A DNA stretch of 5,821 nt from NCBI GenBank assembly GCA_020852155.1, contig JADZBJ010000150.1, forward strand, positions 1 to 5,821. The letters are read 5' to 3'. The position numbers were made by a program, and so were the translations under genes. Source of the stretch: Saprospiraceae bacterium (GTDB taxonomy: Bacteria; Bacteroidota; Bacteroidia; Chitinophagales; Saprospiraceae). Below the pieces are notes generated by a model. It searched no databases. It worked only from the letters and a program-made list of their open reading frames with translations, and was not told the DNA's origin. Positions 1-5,821 of the stretch are shown in pieces. Position 1 is the first letter of the stretch. The number at the start of each line of letters is the position of its first letter.

Positions 1-547
1 GGCTCAGCAGCAGACTCGCCAGGGCTACACGGCGGCGCTCACCACCGGAGCAGACTTTGATCGGACGGTCATCTTCCGGGCAGCGCAGGGCATCCATGAA
101 AACGCCGAGGCGGTAATCCAGTTCCCAGCCGTTCAGGTGTTCGATTTGCTCCAAAACCTCGCCCTGACGTTCAATCAGGCGCATCATTTCGTCGTCGTCG
201 GTGACTTCGCCGAGTTTTTCGCCAATGGTTTCGTTTTCTTTCAACAGGTCAACAATATGCTGAACGCCTTCTTCGACAATTTGCCGAACAGTCTTGTTTT
301 CATCAAGGGACGGCTCCTGTTCCAGATAACCGATTTTATATTGCTTTTCAAACTCGATCTTCCCTTCGTAATTCTGATCGAGACCTGCAATGATTTTCAG
401 CAGCGTGGATTTACCTGAACCATTCAAGCCTAAAACGCCAATTTTAGCGCCGTAAAAGAAGGAAAGCCAAATGTTTTTCAGGACTTGCTTTTGCGGAGGA
501 AAGGTCTTGCTGACCCCCGACATGGAAAAGATTATTTTTTCAGACAC
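1..547 (-). CDS. ettA: EttA, energy-dependent translational throttle protein (ABC-F ATPase), N-terminal part
   Basis: This is the start of an ABC-F family ATPase. EttA is a soluble protein that binds the ribosomal E site and gates entry into elongation according to ATP/ADP level (known for the E. coli protein). About 182 of the usual ~555 residues are present; the rest lies beyond the left edge. Seen in the translation: the family N-terminus with a VSKTFPP segment (residues 12-18), Walker A GLNGSGKST (40-48, bases 404-430), a Q-loop in GYLEQEP (Q77), a charged helical stretch at about 95-140 where EttA carries its ribosome-contacting arm, and the ABC signature at 166-170 followed by RRRVAL. 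The signature reads CSGGE instead of the usual LSGGE. The start is taken as GTG at 547-545 because it restores the conserved residues before Met9. No ATG lies in frame upstream before a stop (TAA at 619-617), and the only nearby ATG (523-521) would remove eight family-typical residues. No Shine-Dalgarno is visible. No transmembrane segments are seen, so it is not a transporter subunit. Confidence 0.95.
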   Translation of the reverse strand, partial: MSEKIIFSMSGVSKTFPPQKQVLKNIWLSFFYGAKIGVLGLNGSGKSTLLKIIAGLDQNYEGKIEFEKQYKIGYLEQEPSLDENKTVRQIVEEGVQHIVDLLKENETIGEKLGEVTDDDEMMRLIERQGEVLEQIEHLNGWELDYRLGVFMDALRCPEDDRPIKVCSGGERRRVALASLLLS

Positions 548-558
548 CTTTATTGTGA

Positions 559-684
559 GTTGATTTGTTGAACTGTTGAATTGGTTATTTGGTAAACTGG
601 TTATTTGTTGAACTGGTTATTTGGTTATTTGAGAACGATTAAACAAATAACCAAATCCCCAAATAACCAATTCAACAAATAACC
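559..684. repeat. Octamer repeat array in two opposing blocks
   Basis: Nearly the whole aceE-ettA gap is built from 8-base units of consensus G(G/T)T(T/G)A(T/A)(T/C)T. Nine units run head to tail on the plus strand, in perfect 8-base phase, at 559-630 (for example GTTGAACT at 567 and 607, GGTTATTT at 583, 599, 615 and 623). Six run on the minus strand at 684-637 (GGTTATTT at 684, 668 and 652). A six-base spacer at 631-636 separates the blocks. The octamers tend to alternate, which gives a 16-base period: GGTTATTTG begins at 583, 599 and 615, and its reverse complement ends at 652, 668 and 684. The array starts 11 bases from the ettA start codon and stops 7 bases from the aceE stop codon. It does not encode a plausible protein. 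It could be a local slipped-strand expansion or a copy of a dispersed intergenic repeat; the window holds no second copy. Confidence 0.85.
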
Positions 685-689
685 AATCC
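594..689 (-). terminator. Long AT-rich hairpin after aceE, possible terminator or 3' stabiliser
   Basis: Bases 599-624 are the reverse complement of 659-684 with one mismatch in 26. In the best nested fold, 599-618 pairs with 665-684 and 619-631 pairs perfectly with 644-656. This leaves an 8-base bulge (657-664, exactly one octamer) and a 12-base loop (632-643). In minus-strand RNA the stem can extend to 594/689 through further A-U and G-U pairs. It lies just after the aceE stop and before ettA, so it could end or protect the aceE transcript. It lacks the GC-rich stem and U-tract of a classical intrinsic terminator, so the fold is seen but the terminator role is inferred. Confidence 0.5.
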
Positions 690-691
690 TA

Positions 692-3409
692 TCACACCGA
701 CATTGGATCAATCTTGTCTGATTGAACGTCGTATTTTTTCATGAATGCTTCAATCGCCTTGTCGCTGATTTTGCCTTGTTTGTGCAATTGGCGCACGGCG
801 GCGAAAGCGATGTACTTGGCAGAAATCTCGAAGTAATTGCGCAGGTTTTCGCGGCTTTCCGACAATCCGAAGCCATCCGTGCCCAGGGCGACAAAAGGCT
901 GTGGCATCCAGGGCGAAACCTGTCCGGCAGTGACTTTGATCCAGTCGTTGGCGCTGACGAAGACACCTTCCTCGTTTTTGAGGGTTTGCGTAACGTAGGG
1001 CACGCGTTCTTTTTCACCCGGATGCAGCATGTTCCAGCGGTCGCAAGCCATTGCATCGCGGTATAACTCCGTCCAGGATGTTGCGCTCCAGATGTCGGTG
1101 CTAACGCCTTCTTTTTCCAGAATTTCTGCGGCTGCCAGCACTTGTTTCATGATAGAACCCGAGCCAAACAGGTGCGCTTTTGCGCCGCCTTTCGTTGCGG
1201 ATTTGCGGAAGCGATACAAACCGCGTTTTATGCCCTCTTCAGCGCCTTTCGGCATTTCCGGCATCCAGTAATTTTCATTGTACAGCGTAATGTAGTAGAT
1301 TTTATGCTCATTTTCTACATACATCCGGCGCAGGCCTTCATGAACGATCACGGCCAATTCGTAGGCGAAGGCAGGGTCATAAGTCACCACGCTCGGAATC
1401 GTCTGAGCGATGATGTGCGAATGTCCGTCCTGGTGTTGCAGGCCTTCACCGTTCAATGTGGTGCGGCCGGCAGTGCCACCCAACAGGAAGCCTTTACACA
1501 TCATATCGGCTGCTGCCCAAACCATATCGCCAACCCGCTGGAAGCCAAACATGGAGTAATAAATATAAAAAGGCACCATGGGCAATCCGTGCAGCGCATA
1601 GGCTGTACCGGCAGCGGTGAAACTGGCAGAAGCGCCATCTTCATTGATACCTTCCTGTAAAACCTGCCCATCTTTTGCCTCGCGGTACATGATGCTCGGC
1701 AGACTGGTTTCGAGTTCGGTGTATTGTTGTCCTTTCTGGTTCCAGATTTTGGCCGAACTAAACATCGGATCCATACCAAATGTCTGCGCCTCGTCGGGCA
1801 CAATCGGAACGATGTATTTACCGACTTCGGCATTGCGCACCAGCAAGGTCATGATGTCAATCATGGCCCTGGTTGTTGAAGGCAGTTTTTGTGCCGCAGC
1901 ATCTTTGTCTTCGACAGGGCTTCCTTTCAGTTGCTTGTCAAAAAGCGAGAGGTCGGGCAGGTTGAATTTTTCAAATACATCAGAGCGCTCCGGCAAATAT
2001 CCGCCCAAAGCAGCGCGGTGATCGCGCAGGTATTTGGTTTCGGGAGCATCTGAGCCAGGGAAGTAGAATTTTGCTGCGCGGGCTTCGTCGTCGGTCAATT
2101 GAAGTCCGTAGCGGGTTCTGATTTCGAGGCGGCTGTCGTCGCTGAGTTTTTTCGTCTGGTGGGCTTTATTTTTGCCTTCGGCGGCTTTGCCCATGCCATA
2201 ACCTTTTACGGTCTTGACGATGACCAGCACAGGGCCTTTGGCTTTGGTCGCACGGTCGTAAGCGGCATAGACTTTTTTGGCATCGTGGCCGCCGCGACGC
2301 AGGTTGCGCAGTTGATCGTCGGTGTAATTGGCCAAAAGGGCTGCAATTCGATCGCTCAATGCGTCATGGCCAATTTTAGGAAAATCAGTACCGATCAATA
2401 CTTTCCGGGTGAAAGCGCCATCGTTTTTAGAGGCAATTTCCTGAAAATGGCCATCCAGCATACCTTCGAGGCGAGCGAGGAGAACGCCTTCTTCGTCTTT
2501 AGCGAAAATTTCATCCCAATCGCTGCTCCAGAGGACTTTGATGACCTGCCAGCCTGCGCCAAAGAAATGGCGTTCGACTTCCTGAATGATTTTGCCATTA
2601 CCGCGCACCGGCCCGTCGAGGCGTTGCAGGTTGCTGTGCAGCACGAAAACGACATTATCGAGATTTTCACGCGAAGCCAGGCCGATGGTACCGTAGATTT
2701 CCGGTTCGTCTATTTCGCCGTCGCCGATGAAGTGCCAGACTTTACCGCCGTTTTGTGGTTTTAGTCCGCGGCTTTCCAGATATTTCATAAAACGCGCCTG
2801 ATACAGGGCCGTCATCGGGCCGAGGCCCATGCTGACCGTTGGCGCCTGCCAGAATTTTGGCATACGACGCGGGTGCGGGTAACTGGATACACCGCCAAGG
2901 GTTTCCTGACGAAAATCAGCGATGGCCTGCTCGGGCAGGCGACCTTCCCAAACGGCACGGGCGTAAATACCGGGAGAGGCGTGACCCTGAAACATAAACA
3001 GGTCGCCACCATAATCTGCCGATTTTTTCCGCAGGAAATGGTGAAACAGCACCTCGGTCATGGTCGCGCTGGCGGCATAAGTGGCAATGTGGCCACCCAG
3101 ATCAAGGTCTTTATCCTGCGCATGAAGCACCATGGCTTGCGCATTCCAGCGAATGATATTTTCAATACGCGCTTCCAGTTCGAGATCGCCGGGATAGGCA
3201 GGCTCATCTTCCGGCGCGATGGTATTCATGTAGGGCGAGTTGAGGGCCGGGCCGCTGTTGGCAGCGCCGTGTCGGGCCATCAATTGGCGCAGTCGGGCAA
3301 AAAGCTCTTCTGTTCTGGCTTTCCCCTGGCCTTCAAGCACTTCTTCAAGCGCTTCGAGCCACTCTTCCTGTTCGAGTTTCCAGTCGTCCGTAATCTGAAT
3401 ATCTCCCAT
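692..3409 (-). CDS. aceE: Pyruvate dehydrogenase E1 component, homodimeric (AceE) type
   Basis: The 905-residue product closely resembles E. coli AceE (887 residues) from end to end. It is the thiamine diphosphate (ThDP)-dependent E1 that decarboxylates pyruvate and passes the acetyl group to the lipoyl domain of E2, in the cytoplasmic pyruvate dehydrogenase complex. Visible landmarks: the NTIAPEDEPAYPGDLELE N-terminal segment (62-79); active-site histidines in GGHIA (H107) and QGHASPG (H143); SSYPHP (175-180); the ThDP/Mg motif GDGEIDEPE (229-237) with its partner N260 in SNLQRLDGP; the KGYGMG and KNKAHQ loop (402-417, H417); the QEGINE loop (585-590) holding the conserved catalytic acid region; FYIYYSMFGFQR (614-625); GLQHQDGHSH (656-665); and the C-terminal domain with ERWNMLHP-like and GTDGFG motifs (790-848). 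It begins at ATG 3409 after an A-rich leader with no Shine-Dalgarno and ends in TGA. No frameshift or missing catalytic residue was seen. No E2 or E3 gene adjoins it here. It is distinct from the alpha/beta heterodimeric E1. Confidence 0.98.
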   Translation of the reverse strand: MGDIQITDDWKLEQEEWLEALEEVLEGQGKARTEELFARLRQLMARHGAANSGPALNSPYMNTIAPEDEPAYPGDLELEARIENIIRWNAQAMVLHAQDKDLDLGGHIATYAASATMTEVLFHHFLRKKSADYGGDLFMFQGHASPGIYARAVWEGRLPEQAIADFRQETLGGVSSYPHPRRMPKFWQAPTVSMGLGPMTALYQARFMKYLESRGLKPQNGGKVWHFIGDGEIDEPEIYGTIGLASRENLDNVVFVLHSNLQRLDGPVRGNGKIIQEVERHFFGAGWQVIKVLWSSDWDEIFAKDEEGVLLARLEGMLDGHFQEIASKNDGAFTRKVLIGTDFPKIGHDALSDRIAALLANYTDDQLRNLRRGGHDAKKVYAAYDRATKAKGPVLVIVKTVKGYGMGKAAEGKNKAHQTKKLSDDSRLEIRTRYGLQLTDDEARAAKFYFPGSDAPETKYLRDHRAALGGYLPERSDVFEKFNLPDLSLFDKQLKGSPVEDKDAAAQKLPSTTRAMIDIMTLLVRNAEVGKYIVPIVPDEAQTFGMDPMFSSAKIWNQKGQQYTELETSLPSIMYREAKDGQVLQEGINEDGASASFTAAGTAYALHGLPMVPFYIYYSMFGFQRVGDMVWAAADMMCKGFLLGGTAGRTTLNGEGLQHQDGHSHIIAQTIPSVVTYDPAFAYELAVIVHEGLRRMYVENEHKIYYITLYNENYWMPEMPKGAEEGIKRGLYRFRKSATKGGAKAHLFGSGSIMKQVLAAAEILEKEGVSTDIWSATSWTELYRDAMACDRWNMLHPGEKERVPYVTQTLKNEEGVFVSANDWIKVTAGQVSPWMPQPFVALGTDGFGLSESRENLRNYFEISAKYIAFAAVRQLHKQGKISDKAIEAFMKKYDVQSDKIDPMSV

Positions 3410-3473
3410 AATTTTTTTGGGTGATGATGTGAATGAAAATGGTCGCCAGACATTCGGCTGAATGCAAGCGGCG

Positions 3474-3503
3474 CAAAAGTAGAAAATGATCTGCTAATTC
3501 AGG
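3474..3503 (-). promoter_or_regulatory. Predicted aceE promoter (Bacteroidota type)
   Basis: Read on the minus strand, TACTTTTG at 3481-3474 matches the Bacteroidota -7 consensus TAnnTTTG exactly and is followed by CGCC. Eighteen bases upstream, where the -33 TTTG is expected, lies only CCTG (3503-3500), a poor match. The -7 box ends 64 bases before the aceE ATG, which predicts a leader of roughly 55-60 bases. This suggests aceE is transcribed independently of the gene upstream. It is a prediction from consensus only. Confidence 0.6.
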
Positions 3504-3505
3504 GT

Positions 3506-4924
3506 TTACGAATTGGTATCTTTCACCTGTTCCAGCAGCCAGTCGCGCTCCATGAGCGGATTGGTTTCCATGATGAGTGCCCTGAATTTTTCGCGTTCGG
3601 CTCTGGAGTGAATTTTCAGGCTGAGTAATTTTTTCATCAGGCTGATCATGTTTTTATAGGCCGTTTTCCGGGCAGGGTCTAATGCTTCCTTGCGTTGCAA
3701 GTAAATTCGGAGGCTATCCAGCAAGGATTCAAAAGCGTCGTACTCATCCAGTTCAAAGTAGATTTTTAATAACATCGTTTTGGCAATGATGTTGAAAAGC
3801 AGGTCGTCATATTCAAAATAGGCCAGCAAGCGTTGCGCTTTGTCGTAGTCTTTTTTCTCGAAATAGACCCTCGACAGGTTGAATTTGACCACAGAGTCGC
3901 GGTGTCGCTCTTCCAGGTGCTGTTGATATTTTTCGATGAATTGTTCGGCCCACTCATAATCCCTGTTGCGCAGGGCTGCACCGACCGCATTACCAAAGGT
4001 GTATCGAAAGGTGTCGTCATTTTCGATGAGTACGCCTGTGTTAAATCCGCTTTTATACAGCGCAAATACGCGTTGCGTAAACTCCGGGCGACCACGATTG
4101 ATCTTGCCGATACAATAATTAAGGGCCGTCAGGTAATAGTTACGCACTTCTGATTTTGGCGCTTTGCTGGGCGCCTCCTCCAGCAAAGCCTCAAAATGAT
4201 CGTAGTACGTTTCTTCATCAGGATGCGAAGACAACATATAGGAGTAGTAATTCAGGGCGAGTGTACTGGCGTCCAACAGTCCTTTTTCGGTAATATATGG
4301 AAGCGCCTGCGGCAATAGCCCATCATTATAATTCGCCTTTTGGTACACTTTTCGGTGTGCCAGCATGGCATTGCCAAGGGCTAATCGTTCGGAGAGAAAC
4401 CACACTTCAAGGGCGTCGGCCATTTCCTGAAGGTTCACGGAATCATTCTGGGTAATACTGAGTTTGTGCTCGTATTCCTCCTGTTCCAGAAAAAAGCGAT
4501 TTAACAGGTAATATCCATTGCGCAGGGGTTGATCTTCGAGGTGTTCACGGCCGATACGCTGCGCCTGCCGGTAGGCTTTGTCTAATTTTCGTTGACGATA
4601 AATGCGTGAAAGGGCAACCTGCATCCGCACGCGGTCGTCCATGCTTTCAGCAAACACGAGATATTCCTCAACGGCTTTCAGCAGGAAATACATGACCTGA
4701 CGCATGTAGGCATCATCAAACGGCTCGCGGGGGAAAATATATTTCCAGGCTTTTTCCTTAATAAAACCGTCTTCGGTTGAAGCCGTGTTTTTTACCATAA
4801 ACTCAAACAGTCGCACGACGTCCTTGCGCTGATTGTGTGCCGGCGATTGAAGCCATTTGTTCAACTCCCGTATCTCTTTCTTTTGCAAAGACTTGACGAT
4901 CTCTGCCAGTACGCTTTTTTGCAT
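3506..4924 (-). CDS. Hypothetical alpha-helical (TPR-like) repeat protein
   Basis: I do not recognise a named family for this 472-residue protein. It has no signal peptide and no membrane segment, so it is probably cytoplasmic. It is rich in Leu, Tyr, Arg, Lys and Glu, and appears helical throughout. The N-terminus carries a WLQSPAHNQRKDVVRLFEF segment (24-42), which resembles an SP-x-x-N-x-x-K...LF motif I associate with uncharacterised Bacteroidota proteins (recall, not a search). The C-terminal half has helix pairs of tetratricopeptide-like form: 310-333 (NAVGAALRNRDYEWAEQFIE), 348-374 (LSRVYFEKKDYDKAQRLLAYF) and 383-409 (MLLKIYFELDEYDAFESLLD). This points to a solenoid scaffold that binds other proteins; no catalytic motif is apparent. 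The ATG at 4924 is preceded by an AT-rich leader without a Shine-Dalgarno. The gene is transcribed away from the secreted protein gene at 5151 and toward aceE, 96 bases downstream. The coding call is firm because of the long open frame, protein-like composition and clean start. The function is unknown. Confidence 0.9.
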   Translation of the reverse strand: MQKSVLAEIVKSLQKKEIRELNKWLQSPAHNQRKDVVRLFEFMVKNTASTEDGFIKEKAWKYIFPREPFDDAYMRQVMYFLLKAVEEYLVFAESMDDRVRMQVALSRIYRQRKLDKAYRQAQRIGREHLEDQPLRNGYYLLNRFFLEQEEYEHKLSITQNDSVNLQEMADALEVWFLSERLALGNAMLAHRKVYQKANYNDGLLPQALPYITEKGLLDASTLALNYYSYMLSSHPDEETYYDHFEALLEEAPSKAPKSEVRNYYLTALNYCIGKINRGRPEFTQRVFALYKSGFNTGVLIENDDTFRYTFGNAVGAALRNRDYEWAEQFIEKYQQHLEERHRDSVVKFNLSRVYFEKKDYDKAQRLLAYFEYDDLLFNIIAKTMLLKIYFELDEYDAFESLLDSLRIYLQRKEALDPARKTAYKNMISLMKKLLSLKIHSRAEREKFRALIMETNPLMERDWLLEQVKDTNS

Positions 4925-4970
4925 TAGGCTTATTGTAATGTGTTCAACAAAAACGGTGAAAACAGTGGCG

Positions 4971-5000
4971 CAAAAATGGCCTTAATGTTTAAATATCAAG
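4971..5000 (-). promoter_or_regulatory. Predicted promoter of the helical repeat protein gene
   Basis: On the minus strand, CATTTTTG at 4978-4971 matches the Bacteroidota -7 box TAnnTTTG with one mismatch and is followed by CGCC, as in the aceE promoter. CTTG at 5000-4997 fits the -33 TTTG with one mismatch. The spacer is 18 bases. The -7 box ends 46 bases before the ATG at 4924. It is a consensus-based prediction. Confidence 0.5.
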
Positions 5001-5077
5001 CATAAAATGCCATAAATTTTCAATTTTTCAATTTAACCATTAAAAATATATTTTCAACAAATGCGAAATTTTGTCCT

Positions 5078-5107
5078 TTTGCCCCCCGTTTCGCTGCCTC
5101 ACTTTTG
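5078..5107 (+). promoter_or_regulatory. Predicted promoter of the secreted propeller protein gene
   Basis: TTTG at 5078-5081 is a perfect -33 box. It is followed by an 18-base spacer and CACTTTTG at 5100-5107, one mismatch from TAnnTTTG. The start codon at 5151 lies 43 bases downstream. The geometry is the same as in the divergent promoter at 4971-5000. The two -33 boxes lie about 77 bases apart, across an AT-rich stretch (5001-5077) with no further convincing site. Confidence 0.55.
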
Positions 5108-5150
5108 TATCGTCGAAGAAAGGCCATCCCATTCCGTAATCCTTCAACTC

Positions 5151-5821
5151 ATGAGAAAGTACCTTTTAATTGCCATTACAATGTTGTTCTGCACCCTGGC
5201 TCAGGCTCAGGGCTGGGAACGTGCATATGGCGGCGGCGGGCAGGACGCGGCGAACGCCGTTGCTGTAACGCCCGATGGCGGGTACATTCTCACCGGCTAT
5301 TACAATCTTAACAGCCGAATTTCTTTAATCAAGGTAGATGCTGACGGTAACCAGCAGTTCGCAAAGTATTACAACGTCACCAACGGCGAAGGCACTGGCG
5401 TTGTGGTCACGCCCGATGGCGGCTTTGTGGTTTGTGGATACAATAGTCAAAATATTTACCTGTTCAAAACCGATGCGTTTGGCAATTTACTGTGGTCAAA
5501 GTCCTATGGTAACAGCCTGATTGAGAAAGGCCTTGGACTGGTCCGCCTGTCCGATGGTGGTTTCGCTATCGTCGCCAAACGCAACAATGGCTCTGGAAAT
5601 CAACACAGTATGATGGTTCTGCGGACTGACGCCGCCGGCAATCAGTTGTGGTTGAACACTTTCATGAGCAAAGCCACCAATCCCGAGAACGGGGCTTCTA
5701 TCGCACTGGCATCCAATGGCGACATTATTGCCTCCTGCGAATCCAAGATCGGTACGGGTAGCATTGACATCTATGTTACCCGTATCAATAGTGCATCGGG
5801 CCAGAAAATCTGGGAAAACAC
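5151..5821 (+). CDS. Secreted repeat protein, probable beta-propeller, N-terminal part
   Basis: An open frame starts at ATG 5151 and stays open to the right edge (223 codons, incomplete). The product begins with a Sec signal peptide: MRK, a hydrophobic core (residues 5-17), and a likely signal peptidase I site after AQA (residue 19). The single Cys14 is not in a lipobox, so a lipoprotein is unlikely. Four repeats of about 45-54 residues follow (22-70, 71-115, 116-166, 167-220). Each carries a turn like TPDGGYILTGY, TPDGGFVVCGY or SDGGFAIVA. A strand such as IYLFKTDAFGNLLW follows, with an aromatic at the end in three of the four. This pattern matches the blade-like repeats of secreted Bacteroidota propeller proteins, many of which end in a type IX secretion sorting domain; that end lies outside the window. 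Repeat four has diverged (ASNGDIIAS in place of PDGG). No enzyme motif is visible. Likely role: cell-surface or extracellular binding or structural protein, inferred. The ATG at 5151 is chosen because it directly begins the signal peptide and sits at a suitable distance from a predicted promoter. Confidence 0.88.
   Translation, partial: MRKYLLIAITMLFCTLAQAQGWERAYGGGGQDAANAVAVTPDGGYILTGYYNLNSRISLIKVDADGNQQFAKYYNVTNGEGTGVVVTPDGGFVVCGYNSQNIYLFKTDAFGNLLWSKSYGNSLIEKGLGLVRLSDGGFAIVAKRNNGSGNQHSMMVLRTDAAGNQLWLNTFMSKATNPENGASIALASNGDIIASCESKIGTGSIDIYVTRINSASGQKIWEN

Noticed and set aside
137..418. A 93-codon plus-strand open frame opposite ettA
   Set aside because: It is the antisense shadow of the conserved EttA Walker A to arm region, with a Phe-rich low-complexity translation.
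548..691. The octamer array as a CRISPR array
   Set aside because: The units are 8 bases with no unique spacers and change orientation halfway. CRISPR repeats are longer, uniform and separated by spacers, and no cas gene is present.
548..691. A promoter for ettA inside the repeat array
   Set aside because: Minus-strand TTTG occurs often because of the repeat itself, but no TAnnTTTG with a properly spaced -33 box stands out, so no specific site can be supported.
2099..2764. A 221-codon plus-strand open frame inside aceE, with similar ones at 1142-1660 and 2873-3424
   Set aside because: They lie antisense to a full-length, strongly conserved aceE. Their translations have no recognisable motif and look like complements of AceE codons.
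3451..3464. Small hairpin (CATTC, 4-base loop, GAATG) in the aceE leader
   Set aside because: Only five base pairs with no extension and no U-tract, within what chance gives in a region of this size.
4925..5150. A small RNA or small gene in the divergent intergenic region
   Set aside because: The region is AT-rich with short T/A runs. Apart from the two predicted promoters I see no open frame with a plausible product and no stable stem.
5105..5311. A 68-codon plus-strand frame, and another at 5338-5520
   Set aside because: They overlap the secreted propeller gene in another frame. The propeller frame has the signal peptide and regular repeats, and these do not.

Overview
The window looks like a chromosomal segment of a Bacteroidota bacterium, most plausibly of the Saprospiria/Saprospiraceae type. 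This is inferred from four things. Genes lack Shine-Dalgarno sequences and have A/T-rich leaders. Promoters resemble the Bacteroidota -33 TTTG / -7 TAnnTTTG pattern. The EttA N-terminus has a Bacteroidota-like sequence. A secreted beta-propeller protein of a kind common in that phylum is present. The lineage call rests on recall of family sequences, not on a search.

Layout. Positions 1-547 (minus) hold the first 182 codons of ettA, an ABC-F translation factor, starting at GTG and running off the left edge. Positions 548-691 are non-coding and almost filled by an AT-rich octamer array in two opposing blocks, able to fold into a long hairpin. Positions 692-3409 (minus) hold a complete aceE, the homodimeric E1 subunit of pyruvate dehydrogenase. 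A 96-base gap with a good promoter separates it from a 472-residue all-helical protein of unknown function (3506-4924, minus). Positions 4925-5150 are an AT-rich divergent promoter region. From 5151 (plus) a secreted repeat protein, probably a beta-propeller, begins and runs off the right edge.

How the genes relate. The three minus-strand genes face the same way, but the gaps (96 and 144 bases) and the separate promoter before aceE argue against a tight operon. aceE stands without the E2 (aceF) or E3 (lpd) genes beside it inside this window. AceE feeds pyruvate into acetyl-CoA. EttA couples translation to the ATP/ADP state. No functional link between them is shown by the sequence.

Nothing here amounts to a clear new system. 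The least ordinary element is the octamer palindrome between aceE and ettA. Its imperfect pairs would all be G-U wobbles in RNA read in the aceE-to-ettA direction. The unknown helical protein is the second item worth attention.
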